From Larix sibirica (taxonomy: Eukaryota > Streptophyta > Pinopsida > Pinales > Pinaceae), in the NCBI GenBank assembly GCA_004151065.3, contig NWUY0300008423.1, forward strand, positions 27,639 through 44,758: DNA of 17,120 bases, given 5' to 3'. The position numbers and the translations under genes are program-made. Each line of letters opens with the position of its first letter. The first letter of the stretch is position 1. The notes under the pieces were generated by a model. That model saw nothing but the letters and a program-made list of their open reading frames with translations. It did not search any database and was not told the DNA's origin. Positions 7,526-17,120 of the stretch are shown here, piece after piece.

Positions 7526-8400
7526 TATATTCACCCTAACTTGCAAAATGTTCTCTCTTAGTATCAACAAGTTTTTGAGGAACCCAAAGATTTACCTCCC
7601 TCCCATGGGGAACATGACCATGGTATTCCCTTAATCCCCTCCAATCAACCCCCCAATTTCCGCTCTTATAGCCACCCCTTTGCACAGAAGAATGAAATTG
7701 AAAGAATCATTCAAGAATTGTTGGATTTCAATGTCATACATCCTATCATAAGCCCTTATTCTTCATTGATGGTCATGGTCCTCAGAAAGGAAGTTGCTTG
7801 GTGCAAGTGTCCTGATTTTCAGGCTCTCAACAAATTAACCATCAAATATAAATTCCCCATTCATGTCATTAATGATCTCTTAAATGAGTTGCAAGGAGAC
7901 AAATTCTTCACCAAACTTGGCATTTCCCTGGGATACCATCAAATCCATATCAAAGAGGCAAATATACCCAAGAAAACCTTCCTCACTCATGAAGGTCATT
8001 ACGAGTTTTTAGTCATTCCCTTCGGCCTCCACAATGCCCCTTTCACTTTTCAAATCCTCACAAATAAGATTTTTTCCCTTTCCTCTACCATTTTTTCATA
8101 GTTTTCTTCAATGATATTTTGGTCTATATCCCCACCTAGAAACGCCACCTCCAGTGTATTGATTATACCTTGCAATTATTATAGGATCACCAATTATTTG
8201 TGAAGCACTCCAAATGTAATTTTGGGGTGATAGAGGTTGAATAATTGGGCCATATTGTGAGTTAGGATGGCATATAGGTGGATCCTAAGAAAGGAATAGC
8301 TATGCAGAATTGCTCCCATGCCATAACTCTCAAGAGCTTGAGATGGTTCATTGGGATTATTGACTATTATATAAGTTTGTGCCAAACTATGGGAAGATTT
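7526..8400 (+). pseudogene. pol: element 2: reverse transcriptase (Ty3/Gypsy pol)
   Basis: RNA-dependent DNA polymerase domain. The best open stretch is 7718-8101 (127 codons); the same frame extends upstream with EHDHGIPLIP and HPFAQKNEIERI. Blocks in order: MVLRKEVAWCKCPDFQALNK; motif A region FFTKLGISLGYHQI, where the family has Asp but this copy has Gly (codon 7919-7921); motif B VIPFGLHNAPFTFQ, intact. A frameshift at the T run 8091-8096 moves the rest to another phase: FFNDILVY (8104-8127), where the first Asp of the catalytic pair is Asn (8110-8112); then HLQCIDYTLQLL, LFVKHSKCNFGV, LGHIVS and the connection LKSLRWFIGIIDYY. Stops at 8137, 8182, 8242, 8263 and 8275. Two of three catalytic acids are lost. 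Confidence 0.93.
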
Positions 8401-8842
8401 CAGCTCCTCTTTAAATGTTGCTAAAAATGAATCCTTTTGCTTGTAATGAGGCAGTGGAGCAGGATTTCACCAGTTCTAAAGGAATCTATGCACACTATGA
8501 TTGAGTTATCCATGCCCTATTTCACTAAGACATTTGTCTTAGAAGGTGATGCCTCTAGTCATGGCTTGGGATCAGTCTTAGTGCAAGATGGAGTTCCATT
8601 GGCCTTCATCAAAAAGCATATTTGTGATTGGTTCTTCGGAAAATCACCTATGAGAAAGAAATTATGGCTATCCTTCAAGCAATTGAGACATGGCATTCAT
8701 ATTTAATTCGGTGGCATTTCTAGATCAAGAAAAACCATCATATCCTAAAGTATTTCTAGAATAATGGTTGTCCTCAACAGAGCAACATAAATAGTGTTAA
8801 ATGTACAATATCATGAGTCATTCTCCAATCCAATCTTGTGCA
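8401..8842 (+). pseudogene. pol: element 2: RNase H domain, truncated at the gap
   Basis: RNase H that would remove the RNA strand after reverse transcription. The frame open at 8437-8706 reads YFTKTFVLEGDASSHGLGSV, split here as FTKTFVLEGDASSHGLG plus SVLVQDGVPLAFIKKH, with the first catalytic Asp (GDAS) kept. A frameshift near 8635 moves to KITYEKEIMAILQAIETWH, which keeps the Glu of the YEKE block. Then come a TAG at 8721 and KKNHHILKYF, where the family TDH Asp is Asn (8733-8735). SSTEQHK follows in another phase at about 8770-8790. The sequence then fades and stops at the N, so integrase, any chromodomain, polypurine tract and 3' LTR are absent. Confidence 0.9.
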
Positions 8843-8843
8843 N
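8843..8843. other. single undetermined base (assembly gap)
   Basis: The only N in the window. It sits exactly between the two copies of the 8277-bp repeat. A one-base placeholder at a repeat boundary is what a scaffolder leaves when two contigs are judged adjacent or overlapping but cannot be merged. The real distance between the flanking sequences is unknown. Confidence 0.98.
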
Positions 8844-9491
8844 CCATTGTTATGTCCATGCAGTGCACAATTTTCAAGTCATGATAGCCAAGGGAGGTAT
8901 GATGAAATGTGGTGGAAGCATGAGAATATGGAAATACAATTGGGGGATAATCAAGCATGTTTTCTATTGAAATAGGAGGATGTGATGTCATTTTCGGAGC
9001 CAAATGGTTGTGAACATTTGGTTCAATTACAATGGACTTCAAGGAGTTATACATTAGCTTCATTAAGGAGGGTCATAAAAACACCCTTAAAGAAATGTAG
9101 TCTGGTTCGTATAAAATTATTGTTTCTTATCATATGTAAAAGATCTTGAAATTATAAGGTCACGCAGTCATTATTGCACAATCCAATGCCATCCAAGCTA
9201 TGGACAATGCCCCATAATTCCCCTTGATATGTGGTTGTTTTTAATAAACATTAGTAGGTATTTAAAACACCCCATGGATTACCTCCTTCACATGGTGAGC
9301 ATGATCATGGTATCCCATTGATTCCCGATATTTAACCATCCAATGTTCATCCTTATCAACATCCCTTTGCACAAGAGAATGAAACTGAAAAGATCATTAA
9401 TGAATTGTTGGAGGCTGACATGATACTTCCTAGTACTAGCTCCTAGCCATCCAAGGTTGTCATGGTATTTAAGAAAGAAAGAAGGGGCCCA
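8844..9491 (+). pseudogene. pol: element 1 protease/RT fragment, copy 2
   Basis: Same sequence as 566-1213. It begins just after the protease active-site loop, so the catalytic Asp and the zinc knuckle of element 1 are absent here. That abrupt start directly after the N is further evidence for an artificial join. Confidence 0.85.
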
Positions 9492-10859
9492 TTATTTATT
9501 CTTAATAATGTAGTGTTGTTGGGCCAGTCAATGGAAAGTATGGGTGGGTATGTGGTGGCCATACATACTGGTTCAATGTGGAATATGAGGTCAATGTGTT
9601 TCCACTAGTTTGTTATGGATTGTATCGGGGGGTTGGGTTTTTGGTGACACTTGTACCCACTAGGGGGCATTATAGGACCTATATGTGATAGGTATGGAAC
9701 ACTTGTGAGTTGTGGAATGTTGTAAGGCACATAATGTTGTCCAAACTTTGGTTGTCCATATGGTGTGGTATCACTTCCATAATAGGTATTGAATCCACTA
9801 AATTGGTTACCGTAAGGGATTAGAAGGTTATTTGGGATAGTGATGTGGCCCCTATTTTTGATCACTTCATAAGTGGCGTGGGATGTATCAAGAGTATATC
9901 TTTCAAAAGGGTGAGGGAAAGGGAATTTAGAAGGAACATATATAGATACCTTGACTGTGCATAAATTAGGTCAAAATGTTGTGCTTTGAGGATGGCCTCA
10001 TTTATTATTTGAGGCATGGTAGTTGCCACATCTTTGGTGATCAAAGGTAAGAGGGATTTTAGAAATCAATCTACAAGGAGTTTATTTTTTACTTCAATCC
10101 TACATAAGCTTCACCACCTACACCATTATTAGATATGGCCTATGATGTGGGTTGAGGTCGTTTAGCAAAAATCTATGAGGATTTCCAGCAGTCTGTCATA
10201 GCACACTGGTAACTAGAAAAAACTAAAGAATGCATTTGCTAAAGATGTAAAATGCAAGTGTGACCTATTATCTTCATGCATTTACCATTTAGTTAATGGT
10301 CTAGTAAGGGTTCTAAAAAATAACCTAAGTTGGAGGAATGCATTTGCTAAAGATGTAAAATGTGAGTGTGACTTGTTAGCTTCATGTATTTACCATTTAG
10401 TTGATGGTTTGGTAAGGTTTCTCGAAAATAACCTAAGTTGGATGATTTCTTTATAATATTGTTTCATGAACACTATAAATGAAAATTCATAATGTGATTG
10501 GATAAGTCTTCATCTGGTCCCCCCTAGAATTTTGGAATATTAAAGGGAAGGTTGGTTGGCATTGGTAGCTAGGCTAGATCATGTAAAATGGGGTCATTCA
10601 CTAGATTTATTAATTCTAGGATATTTATTGAAGTCGTATATGAGATATTTGGAACAAAGGTGGGAGGAGGAGGGGGAGGGAGTGGGGGAGTTGGTTGTGG
10701 AACACCTATTCTTGACATTGGTGATGTTGGTTGACTATGAGGGCTTGCAAGTGAGGAATTCCTAAGAGGATTTAATGAGTTCAGCAAGGATGATCCCAAA
10801 ATAGTTGATCCTACTAATGTTGATCCCAAAGGAAAATGTAGATGGATAATAGTAATCAT
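9492..10859 (-). pseudogene. gag: antisense decayed gag, copy 2
   Basis: Same sequence as 1214-2581, with the same stops, the same frameshift (near 9868) and the same internal 108-bp duplication. Confidence 0.78.
10229..10444. repeat. 108-bp tandem duplication, copy 2
   Basis: Same as 1951-2166: units at 10229-10336 and 10337-10444 with the same 13 differences between units. Confidence 0.93.
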
Positions 10860-12777
10860 GGTGGAGAAGGTGAAATACCAAGAATATGTCCAAATAGTGG
10901 AGGGATTCCTCTAATTCGACATGATTTTCGAGGGAGTTCTTTATGGTTCCTAATCTGTGATGCTTTCTAAAAACAGATAGGTATGATGTCAAGAAGGAAA
11001 TGCTTGATATATATAAACAATGGATCTTTTCTAATGAAAACAAAACATCTATTATTTAAGTGAAATGACTAGGCAAGTTTTTGTTTAACCACAATCCATA
11101 TCTATGTTTGATTGATGGGGGGGTTTCATATGATGGGTTTGAAAAAGCAATTAAAGCATGCGTCTCGTTACCTTTAACTAAAAATAGTCCTCTCTTATAT
11201 ATTTGGGCCTTCCAAACACTCTCAACGGACAGGGGATTGAATCCATTGAAGGTGGTTAGTGAAGGTTTGAAAGAGCCAGTCATAGTGAGGGGAATTGAGG
11301 CTTTGTTCCGCTATAATAGGAAGCATTTTTGAATGGCCAACTCTATCTATATCAGGTGCAAATGCGACCAACAAATGGCACCTAAATAGAAATAATAGTT
11401 TTTGGATATTAAGTTACCTTCACAAGTGTGGAAAGGGGACTCTTAGCCTCAAGTAGTTAAGGGTCACAGTAACAAAAGATTCAGGTGGCTTAATAAGATT
11501 AACACATTACTTCATCATATGATCCCATAGGTTTTCTTATCTTTGTTTTGCACACTAGTAATGAAAGGATTTTAATCTCCCTAGGAAAACAACTATGTTT
11601 CATATGAGAAATGATTATGGAGTGTTATTTGGATGCATATCACCACAATTCTAACTTAGACTATAATTTTTTTTGTAACCTACTATGGAGGATTTACGTC
11701 AGTTAGATACTTGCATTGGGTATTTTTAAAGGGGGGATACAATGGTGTCATGAACCAGTGGTTGTGATGATTGACATATTTCAGTCTTTTTATTCTTTCT
11801 GGTTCACCAAGATAATTTTGGGTGTAAGGTGAAGAGCATATCGGAGTAAAAATACTTTATATATACTCGTATGTGCAATCCGAGTGACCAAACCACGATG
11901 TTTGAAGTAAAATGCTTGAAGCAAAATTTCCTAAAAATACTTGCAAAAAAATGTAAGCAATTTAAAGAGACAGGTGATGTGAACTTTGGGGTTCTTACTT
12001 TGTCTGATTAATCTTTTAAGTGTGAAATGAATTTTCCAAATAAACTATGAGATTTGAAGAAAAAGTGATAAGGGAGTTATTTCACTATGCCTTCCCTTTA
12101 TGATTTCCCAAGATCACTTGTGATCACAAAGCAAGGAATAAAGAGAGTTTTTACGTCCCTTATTTGTGTGAGTTGTGATAGCATAAAAAATTATCCTAAG
12201 AGTAATGTGATAACTTCAAATTGATGTATTCTTTTAAACATTGCTCAAAAATAGCGAAAATAATTGCAAGCGGTAAGTATTGAGAACTACATAACTATTC
12301 TATTAAAATAATTAGGAGCAAAGTAAGTCAAAACATTGGACAATGGTAGTGAAGACAGAATTCTAAACTATGCATCCATGTGCAATGGCAAGCAACAATG
12401 TAATGCCCCATTTTCACTTAAGCATCTCAACTACATTTTGACCTATGTTGTATCTCTTTGCATATTATATATTAACCTCAGCTGGACTAAGAAAACTATA
12501 CATGTGTGTATTAGCTATTTTCGGAATCTATGTATAAACTTTGTTGGTTGTATTTTGAATAGTGAAAGTAGTATGATGTCCCTCTAGCATGCTAAGTTAG
12601 ATAGATAAATGTGGTACATGAAACGTTAAGAATCATGCACATGGTAAATAGATCAACTTATTTACATTGCTCATCATTTAATAACATGCTAATCATAGGT
12701 AAATTGTTATATGTTCATGCATGATCTTGTTCCTAGTAACTAACCCATAGGTTAAATGGGATAAGTGATAACCAAAT
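10860..12777. other. region without a recognised gene, copy 2
   Basis: Same as 2582-4499. It contains the second copies of the doubtful 83-codon frame (11081-11332), the polypurine-like site (11728-11737), the small inverted repeat (12112-12125) and the TGTAATGCCCC motif (12399). Confidence 0.5.
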
Positions 12778-13236
12778 TGTTAGGGTCCTACCATAACCCT
12801 CCTTAATTTAGTAGTTCGTCATGTATTGTATACGGCCATCTCTTGAGAATAAGGCCGATTAGCTTGTAGTCAGAAATTACTGTAAGAAAAGGTCTGTATA
12901 TTAATTAAGACCCAATATAAAGTTGGTACTTATTAATTATTTTACCATGTGAAGTAGTTAGGATTTTGGATATGGAAACCCTATTTAAAGAACTACAAGG
13001 ATACAAATGTTTTGTCAAGTATTATTGTAACAGATCTCTACTCAAGTGAGAGGTCTTCCTACCTAAAGAGGCCTATGAACATTGCTTCCTGAAATTTTTC
13101 TCATGATAAAAAGCTCATTTACTGCCATCTTTATCTTTCTATTGTCTAATGTTTCTTGTTCTGCTCTTTAATTTATGGTTTATTTCATCTTAACCTATGT
13201 ATCCTATGTTTTTTTAAGTTACAGGTCTAAAGAACA
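12778..13236 (+). repeat. 5' LTR of element 2, copy 2
   Basis: Same as 4500-4958, TATA-like box at 12982-12988. It is not the 3' LTR of the upstream element: it is followed by a PBS and the same gag-pol, and it is identical because the whole 8277-bp block is duplicated. Confidence 0.65.
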
Positions 13237-13243
13237 CCACAAG

Positions 13244-13257
13244 TGGTATAAGAGCCA
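13244..13257 (+). other. primer-binding site, copy 2
   Basis: Same 14 bases as 4966-4979, including the single mismatch to the usual tRNA-iMet PBS. Confidence 0.85.
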
Positions 13258-13315
13258 CCTTCATAAGCCAACACGCTTCCAATGTTTTATAGAAATTATT
13301 TTTTTTGAGCTAGAG

Positions 13316-13819
13316 ATGTGTTCTGACATATTTAAATAGCTTCAGAGATCTACCATTCAGCAAGTAAACCTATGGTTTGAATCACTACACAGTGAATACA
13401 GTCGGTACTTAGTCATGTTGTACCCTCGGTTGGTGCAATTGTTGGACACCGTTGTAACTCCTATTCATAGCCCTTCTAGACTGCAGTATTGCATTCGATA
13501 GCACCTCGACATGGAATCATTTCCACATAACCTCGAGTATTTCAAAAGTTTCCTTAGGTCACCTAAATCCAACCATCGGTTGTCTTATTGCTATAATGTC
13601 ACTGAAAATAGCACTCGGGAAGATACTCTCGCGTACTTGGGTAGTCGGGTAGTACGACTAAGGGAACAATTAAGCCTCCTTAGTTAGTTCCTTGAGATAT
13701 TGGAATAAGTACTATTATTGGACCCCATACGCATATATGAGAGCTATAGCACATGGAAATCCCTTGTCTTAATAACCTTGGAAAACCTAGAAATCCTTAT
13801 CTCTACAACATGTTTGTGA
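13316..13819 (+). pseudogene. degenerate leader ORF, copy 2
   Basis: Same as 5038-5541; stops at 13337, 13499, 13685 and 13706. Confidence 0.45.
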
Positions 13820-13985
13820 AAATGCTTCATTCTGTTAGAGCAGTGAGTGCAACAACCAGATTCTTTGTGGGTGGCCACACGAAATTCCTCCATCTTTTAA
13901 TCTTGCAAGAATTTGGGAATTATGTCAATGTAGTAACATTCAACCAAGAGTAATAGTCCCACTAGAGTTTAAAAAATTCTATGGG

Positions 13986-14528
13986 GGTCCTGAAAACCCT
14001 TATTTGTGACCTACCTCAAAATAATCCTTGCATCTATTGATCGTTTTGATATATATCTCTAACAACCCTTTGTGGTGATCCCAGAAACCCTTATTTGTGA
14101 CCTACGCCAAAAGAATCCTTGCCTTGTGCTGATCATTTTGCATATATCTATCACAACCCTTTTTGTGTGGTCCCAACCATTATTCAGTCAGTGTTCATAC
14201 TTTTCATCTTCCATGGTACACACTTGTAGACAAACCAACATGGAGAATGCCAACTAGAATCCACCCCAACTAAATCATCCCCCGTCGAATTTGTCCCAAG
14301 ATATTCAAGCCCCGACATCTATAGTCCTAGCATGTAATCAAAATTTGGATCGACCATTATCCAGTTAGTGTTCATAATTTTCATCTTCCATGGTACACAC
14401 TTGAATCCAAACCACATGGATAATTCCAACTATAATCCTCCCCAACCAAATCATCCCCCGCCTAATTTGTCCTAAGATATTGAAGCCCTAACATCTATAG
14501 TCCTAGCATGTAATAAAAAGTTGGATCG
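13986..14528. repeat. leader tandem duplications (91-bp and 177-bp units), copy 2
   Basis: Same as 5708-5896 and 5898-6250: the 91-bp pair lies at about 13986-14174 and the 177-bp pair at 14176-14528. Confidence 0.88.
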
Positions 14529-15290
14529 ACTCACCCTCAAAGTGATTGACCATGACCAGATGTTGACTTCTCTTTCCCAACATGTTGAGTTTACTCCACC
14601 ATTTGATACTCCCACCAATGAAGCTATGGTCAATGAATACCAAGGCTCTCACACTCTCTTCTTAGAAACCCATCCTCACTCCTTTGAGGATAAGAATTCA
14701 TGGCATCACTTCTTGAAGATTTACATGTGCAAATTTGATGGCTCTGACCCCTCGGCTTAGGTGACCCAAATGGAACATTATTTTTCTCTCTGTGACATTA
14801 AATATGCTCTTTAGAAGTTGAAAATTGGGGTTTTATTTATAGATTCTCAAAGATGGGAATGTTGACAATAGTAGTAGATATCTTATCGTCGTTATTTACC
14901 CTGGACCCAATTTGTGAATATCCTTTGTTATTGTTTTAACCATGGCACTCGCTACTTGGGAAAGTTGACCAAACTGCGCCAAAATATCATCATTATGGAC
15001 TATATCAAAGCATTTGATGAATTAGCCATCCACGCAGAAGGACTCTTTGATTTTTATTTTTATTTTTTCTGGAAAAGTTTTATCATTGGTCTTAAAGACG
15101 CAATTTGTGCCCGTGTCCTTACGTAGTGGCCCTCCACTTGGTTGGAATGCTATAATGAGATCGAGAATATGAACTAGTTATCAATTCCCAACCCAAATTT
15201 CTAACTTTTCCTACCTGCACAAGGTCTCCCATGGCTCCTGATATGCCACCCCTCAAAGATGCTCCTAATATGCCAACTTCCAAGGAGCAA
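14521..15290 (+). pseudogene. gag: element 2 gag, copy 2
   Basis: Same as 6243-7012, again without a zinc knuckle. Confidence 0.85.
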
Positions 15291-15803
15291 CCCCAAATTT
15301 CACTCCATGCTTTATCAAGATTTTCCACACCTAAGACATTGAAATTGATTGGCTACATCATGCACAAAAAAATCGTCGTCTAAATTGATAGTGGAAACAC
15401 CCATAATTTCATTCATCGGTGAGTGGATGCAGAAACCCACTACTATATCTGCCCCATATCCAATTTCCAAATTATGATAGACAATGGATGTATGATGGTT
15501 GTTGTGAGAATTCCAACTCCAAGTGGGTGACTACTATCTCAAAACACACATGTTTTCCATTGACATGGGTAGTTGTGATATAGTTTTGGGAGTCGAGTGG
15601 ATTTGGACTCTGGGGCTTGTCACCTATACCATGGGATTCAAGGTCCTCTCTCTCAAGATGGGCACACAAATCACCTCAACAGCTTTACACTTGGTTCTCC
15701 TGAAATGATCTCATCCCACCATATGGAGAAACTATTAAAGCAATACCACGCATGTGTCATTGTTGAGTTCAATGCAATCCAAGCCATGGAGATGCCCTCA
15801 TAA
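15291..15803 (+). pseudogene. pol: element 2 aspartic protease, copy 2
   Basis: Same as 7013-7525; catalytic Asp codon at 15387-15389, TAA just upstream at 15381. Confidence 0.88.
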
Positions 15804-16678
15804 TATATTCACCCTAACTTGCAAAATGTTCTCTCTTAGTATCAACAAGTTTTTGAGGAACCCAAAGATTTACCTCCCTCCCATGGGGAACATGACCATG
15901 GTATTCCCTTAATCCCCTCCAATCAACCCCCCAATTTCCGCTCTTATAGCCACCCCTTTGCACAGAAGAATGAAATTGAAAGAATCATTCAAGAATTGTT
16001 GGATTTCAATGTCATACATCCTATCATAAGCCCTTATTCTTCATTGATGGTCATGGTCCTCAGAAAGGAAGTTGCTTGGTGCAAGTGTCCTGATTTTCAG
16101 GCTCTCAACAAATTAACCATCAAATATAAATTCCCCATTCATGTCATTAATGATCTCTTAAATGAGTTGCAAGGAGACAAATTCTTCACCAAACTTGGCA
16201 TTTCCCTGGGATACCATCAAATCCATATCAAAGAGGCAAATATACCCAAGAAAACCTTCCTCACTCATGAAGGTCATTACGAGTTTTTAGTCATTCCCTT
16301 CGGCCTCCACAATGCCCCTTTCACTTTTCAAATCCTCACAAATAAGATTTTTTCCCTTTCCTCTACCATTTTTTCATAGTTTTCTTCAATGATATTTTGG
16401 TCTATATCCCCACCTAGAAACGCCACCTCCAGTGTATTGATTATACCTTGCAATTATTATAGGATCACCAATTATTTGTGAAGCACTCCAAATGTAATTT
16501 TGGGGTGATAGAGGTTGAATAATTGGGCCATATTGTGAGTTAGGATGGCATATAGGTGGATCCTAAGAAAGGAATAGCTATGCAGAATTGCTCCCATGCC
16601 ATAACTCTCAAGAGCTTGAGATGGTTCATTGGGATTATTGACTATTATATAAGTTTGTGCCAAACTATGGGAAGATTT
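15804..16678 (+). pseudogene. pol: element 2 reverse transcriptase, copy 2
   Basis: Same as 7526-8400. The motif A Gly is at 16197-16199 and the motif C Asn at 16388-16390. Identical inactivating changes in both copies argue against independent copies. Confidence 0.93.
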
Positions 16679-17120
16679 CAGCTCCTCTTTAAATGTTGCT
16701 AAAAATGAATCCTTTTGCTTGTAATGAGGCAGTGGAGCAGGATTTCACCAGTTCTAAAGGAATCTATGCACACTATGATTGAGTTATCCATGCCCTATTT
16801 CACTAAGACATTTGTCTTAGAAGGTGATGCCTCTAGTCATGGCTTGGGATCAGTCTTAGTGCAAGATGGAGTTCCATTGGCCTTCATCAAAAAGCATATT
16901 TGTGATTGGTTCTTCGGAAAATCACCTATGAGAAAGAAATTATGGCTATCCTTCAAGCAATTGAGACATGGCATTCATATTTAATTCGGTGGCATTTCTA
17001 GATCAAGAAAAACCATCATATCCTAAAGTATTTCTAGAATAATGGTTGTCCTCAACAGAGCAACATAAATAGTGTTAAATGTACAATATCATGAGTCATT
17101 CTCCAATCCAATCTTGTGCA
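16679..17120 (+). pseudogene. pol: element 2 RNase H, copy 2, truncated by window end
   Basis: Same as 8401-8842. It ends at the window edge at exactly the base where copy 1 meets the N, so no sequence beyond RNase H is available from either copy. Confidence 0.9.

Larger units (their letters stand above)
566..8842. repeat. 8277-bp exact direct repeat, copy 1
   Basis: This block reappears at 8844-17120 with a constant offset of 8278. Every line I compared matches in phase from start to end, and all open frames in the two copies translate identically. The left edge (566) lies inside the protease region of the first retroelement and the right edge lies just after the RNase H region of the second, so neither edge is a natural element end. 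Copy 1 ends directly against the undetermined base at 8843. I infer an assembly duplicate; a very recent true tandem duplication is the less likely alternative. Confidence 0.97.
8844..17120. repeat. 8277-bp exact direct repeat, copy 2
   Basis: Second copy of 566-8842, including every stop codon, frameshift and internal tandem repeat. It ends exactly at the last base of the window, at the same base that precedes the N in copy 1. That coincidence is expected if one contig was placed twice. All features listed from 8844 onward are the same sequence as their copy 1 counterparts and carry no independent evidence. Confidence 0.97.

Noticed and set aside
8194-8385. Minus-strand 63-codon frame
   Set aside because: Antisense to the RT palm/connection region readable on the plus strand (LFVKHSK, LGHIVS).
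12778-13236. Copy 2 LTR as the 3' LTR of the element starting at 4500
   Set aside because: It is followed by PBS and gag, not by host DNA, and no integrase or polypurine tract precedes it. It is just part of the duplicated block.
8843-17120. Two tandem units as evidence of a circular extrachromosomal DNA or rolling-circle product
   Set aside because: A retroelement circle would join at LTRs. Here the join is an N between RNase H and mid-protease, and the unit holds fragments of several elements. An assembly duplicate is simpler.
1-17120. tRNA, rRNA, CRISPR arrays or prokaryotic operons
   Set aside because: No cloverleaf or rRNA blocks and no regularly spaced short repeats seen. The tRNA-like match at 4966 is a retroelement primer-binding site.

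Overview
The window looks like nuclear DNA of a large, repeat-rich plant genome. It is AT-rich, has no intact gene, and is filled with decayed Ty3/Gypsy LTR-retrotransposon sequence. The element types and the tRNA-iMet-type primer-binding site are typical of plants. A conifer or another giant plant genome would fit, but nothing here fixes the species.

The dominant large-scale feature is a duplication. Bases 566-8842 recur at 8844-17120 with a constant offset of 8278 and no indel or substitution that I could find. The two copies are separated by one undetermined base at 8843. The first copy ends exactly at that N and the second ends exactly at the last base of the window. Because the content is old and heavily mutated, two identical copies joined at an N point to an assembly or scaffolding duplicate rather than a real tandem array. 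The unique content is therefore about 8.84 kb (1-8842).

Layout of the unique unit: (a) 1 to about 1213, + strand, a broken fragment of a Ty3/Gypsy polyprotein (element 1): end of gag with a CX2CX7HXC zinc knuckle, aspartic protease, and the first part of reverse transcriptase (RT). (b) About 1214-2581, - strand, a decayed gag of a different retroelement, joined directly to the broken RT. It carries a 108-bp in-frame tandem duplication. (c) 2582-4499, no recognised gene: one unrecognised short ORF, a polypurine-tract-like site and other LTR-like motifs. (d) 4500 to about 4958, a 5' LTR, followed by a primer-binding site at 4966-4979. (e) 5038-8842, + strand, the inside of element 2, related to element 1: an unrecognised degenerate leader ORF, two adjacent tandem duplications, gag, protease, RT and RNase H. 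It is cut off at the N before integrase or any 3' LTR.

No protein here can work. Element 2 has many in-frame stops (mostly TAG), frameshifts, and replaced catalytic Asp residues in RT motif A, RT motif C and RNase H. Nothing supports a novel functional system. The points of interest are the assembly duplicate, the chimeric head-to-head junction, the in-frame tandem duplications, the loss of the zinc knuckle in element 2, and a stop-codon spectrum that suggests decay by cytosine deamination.
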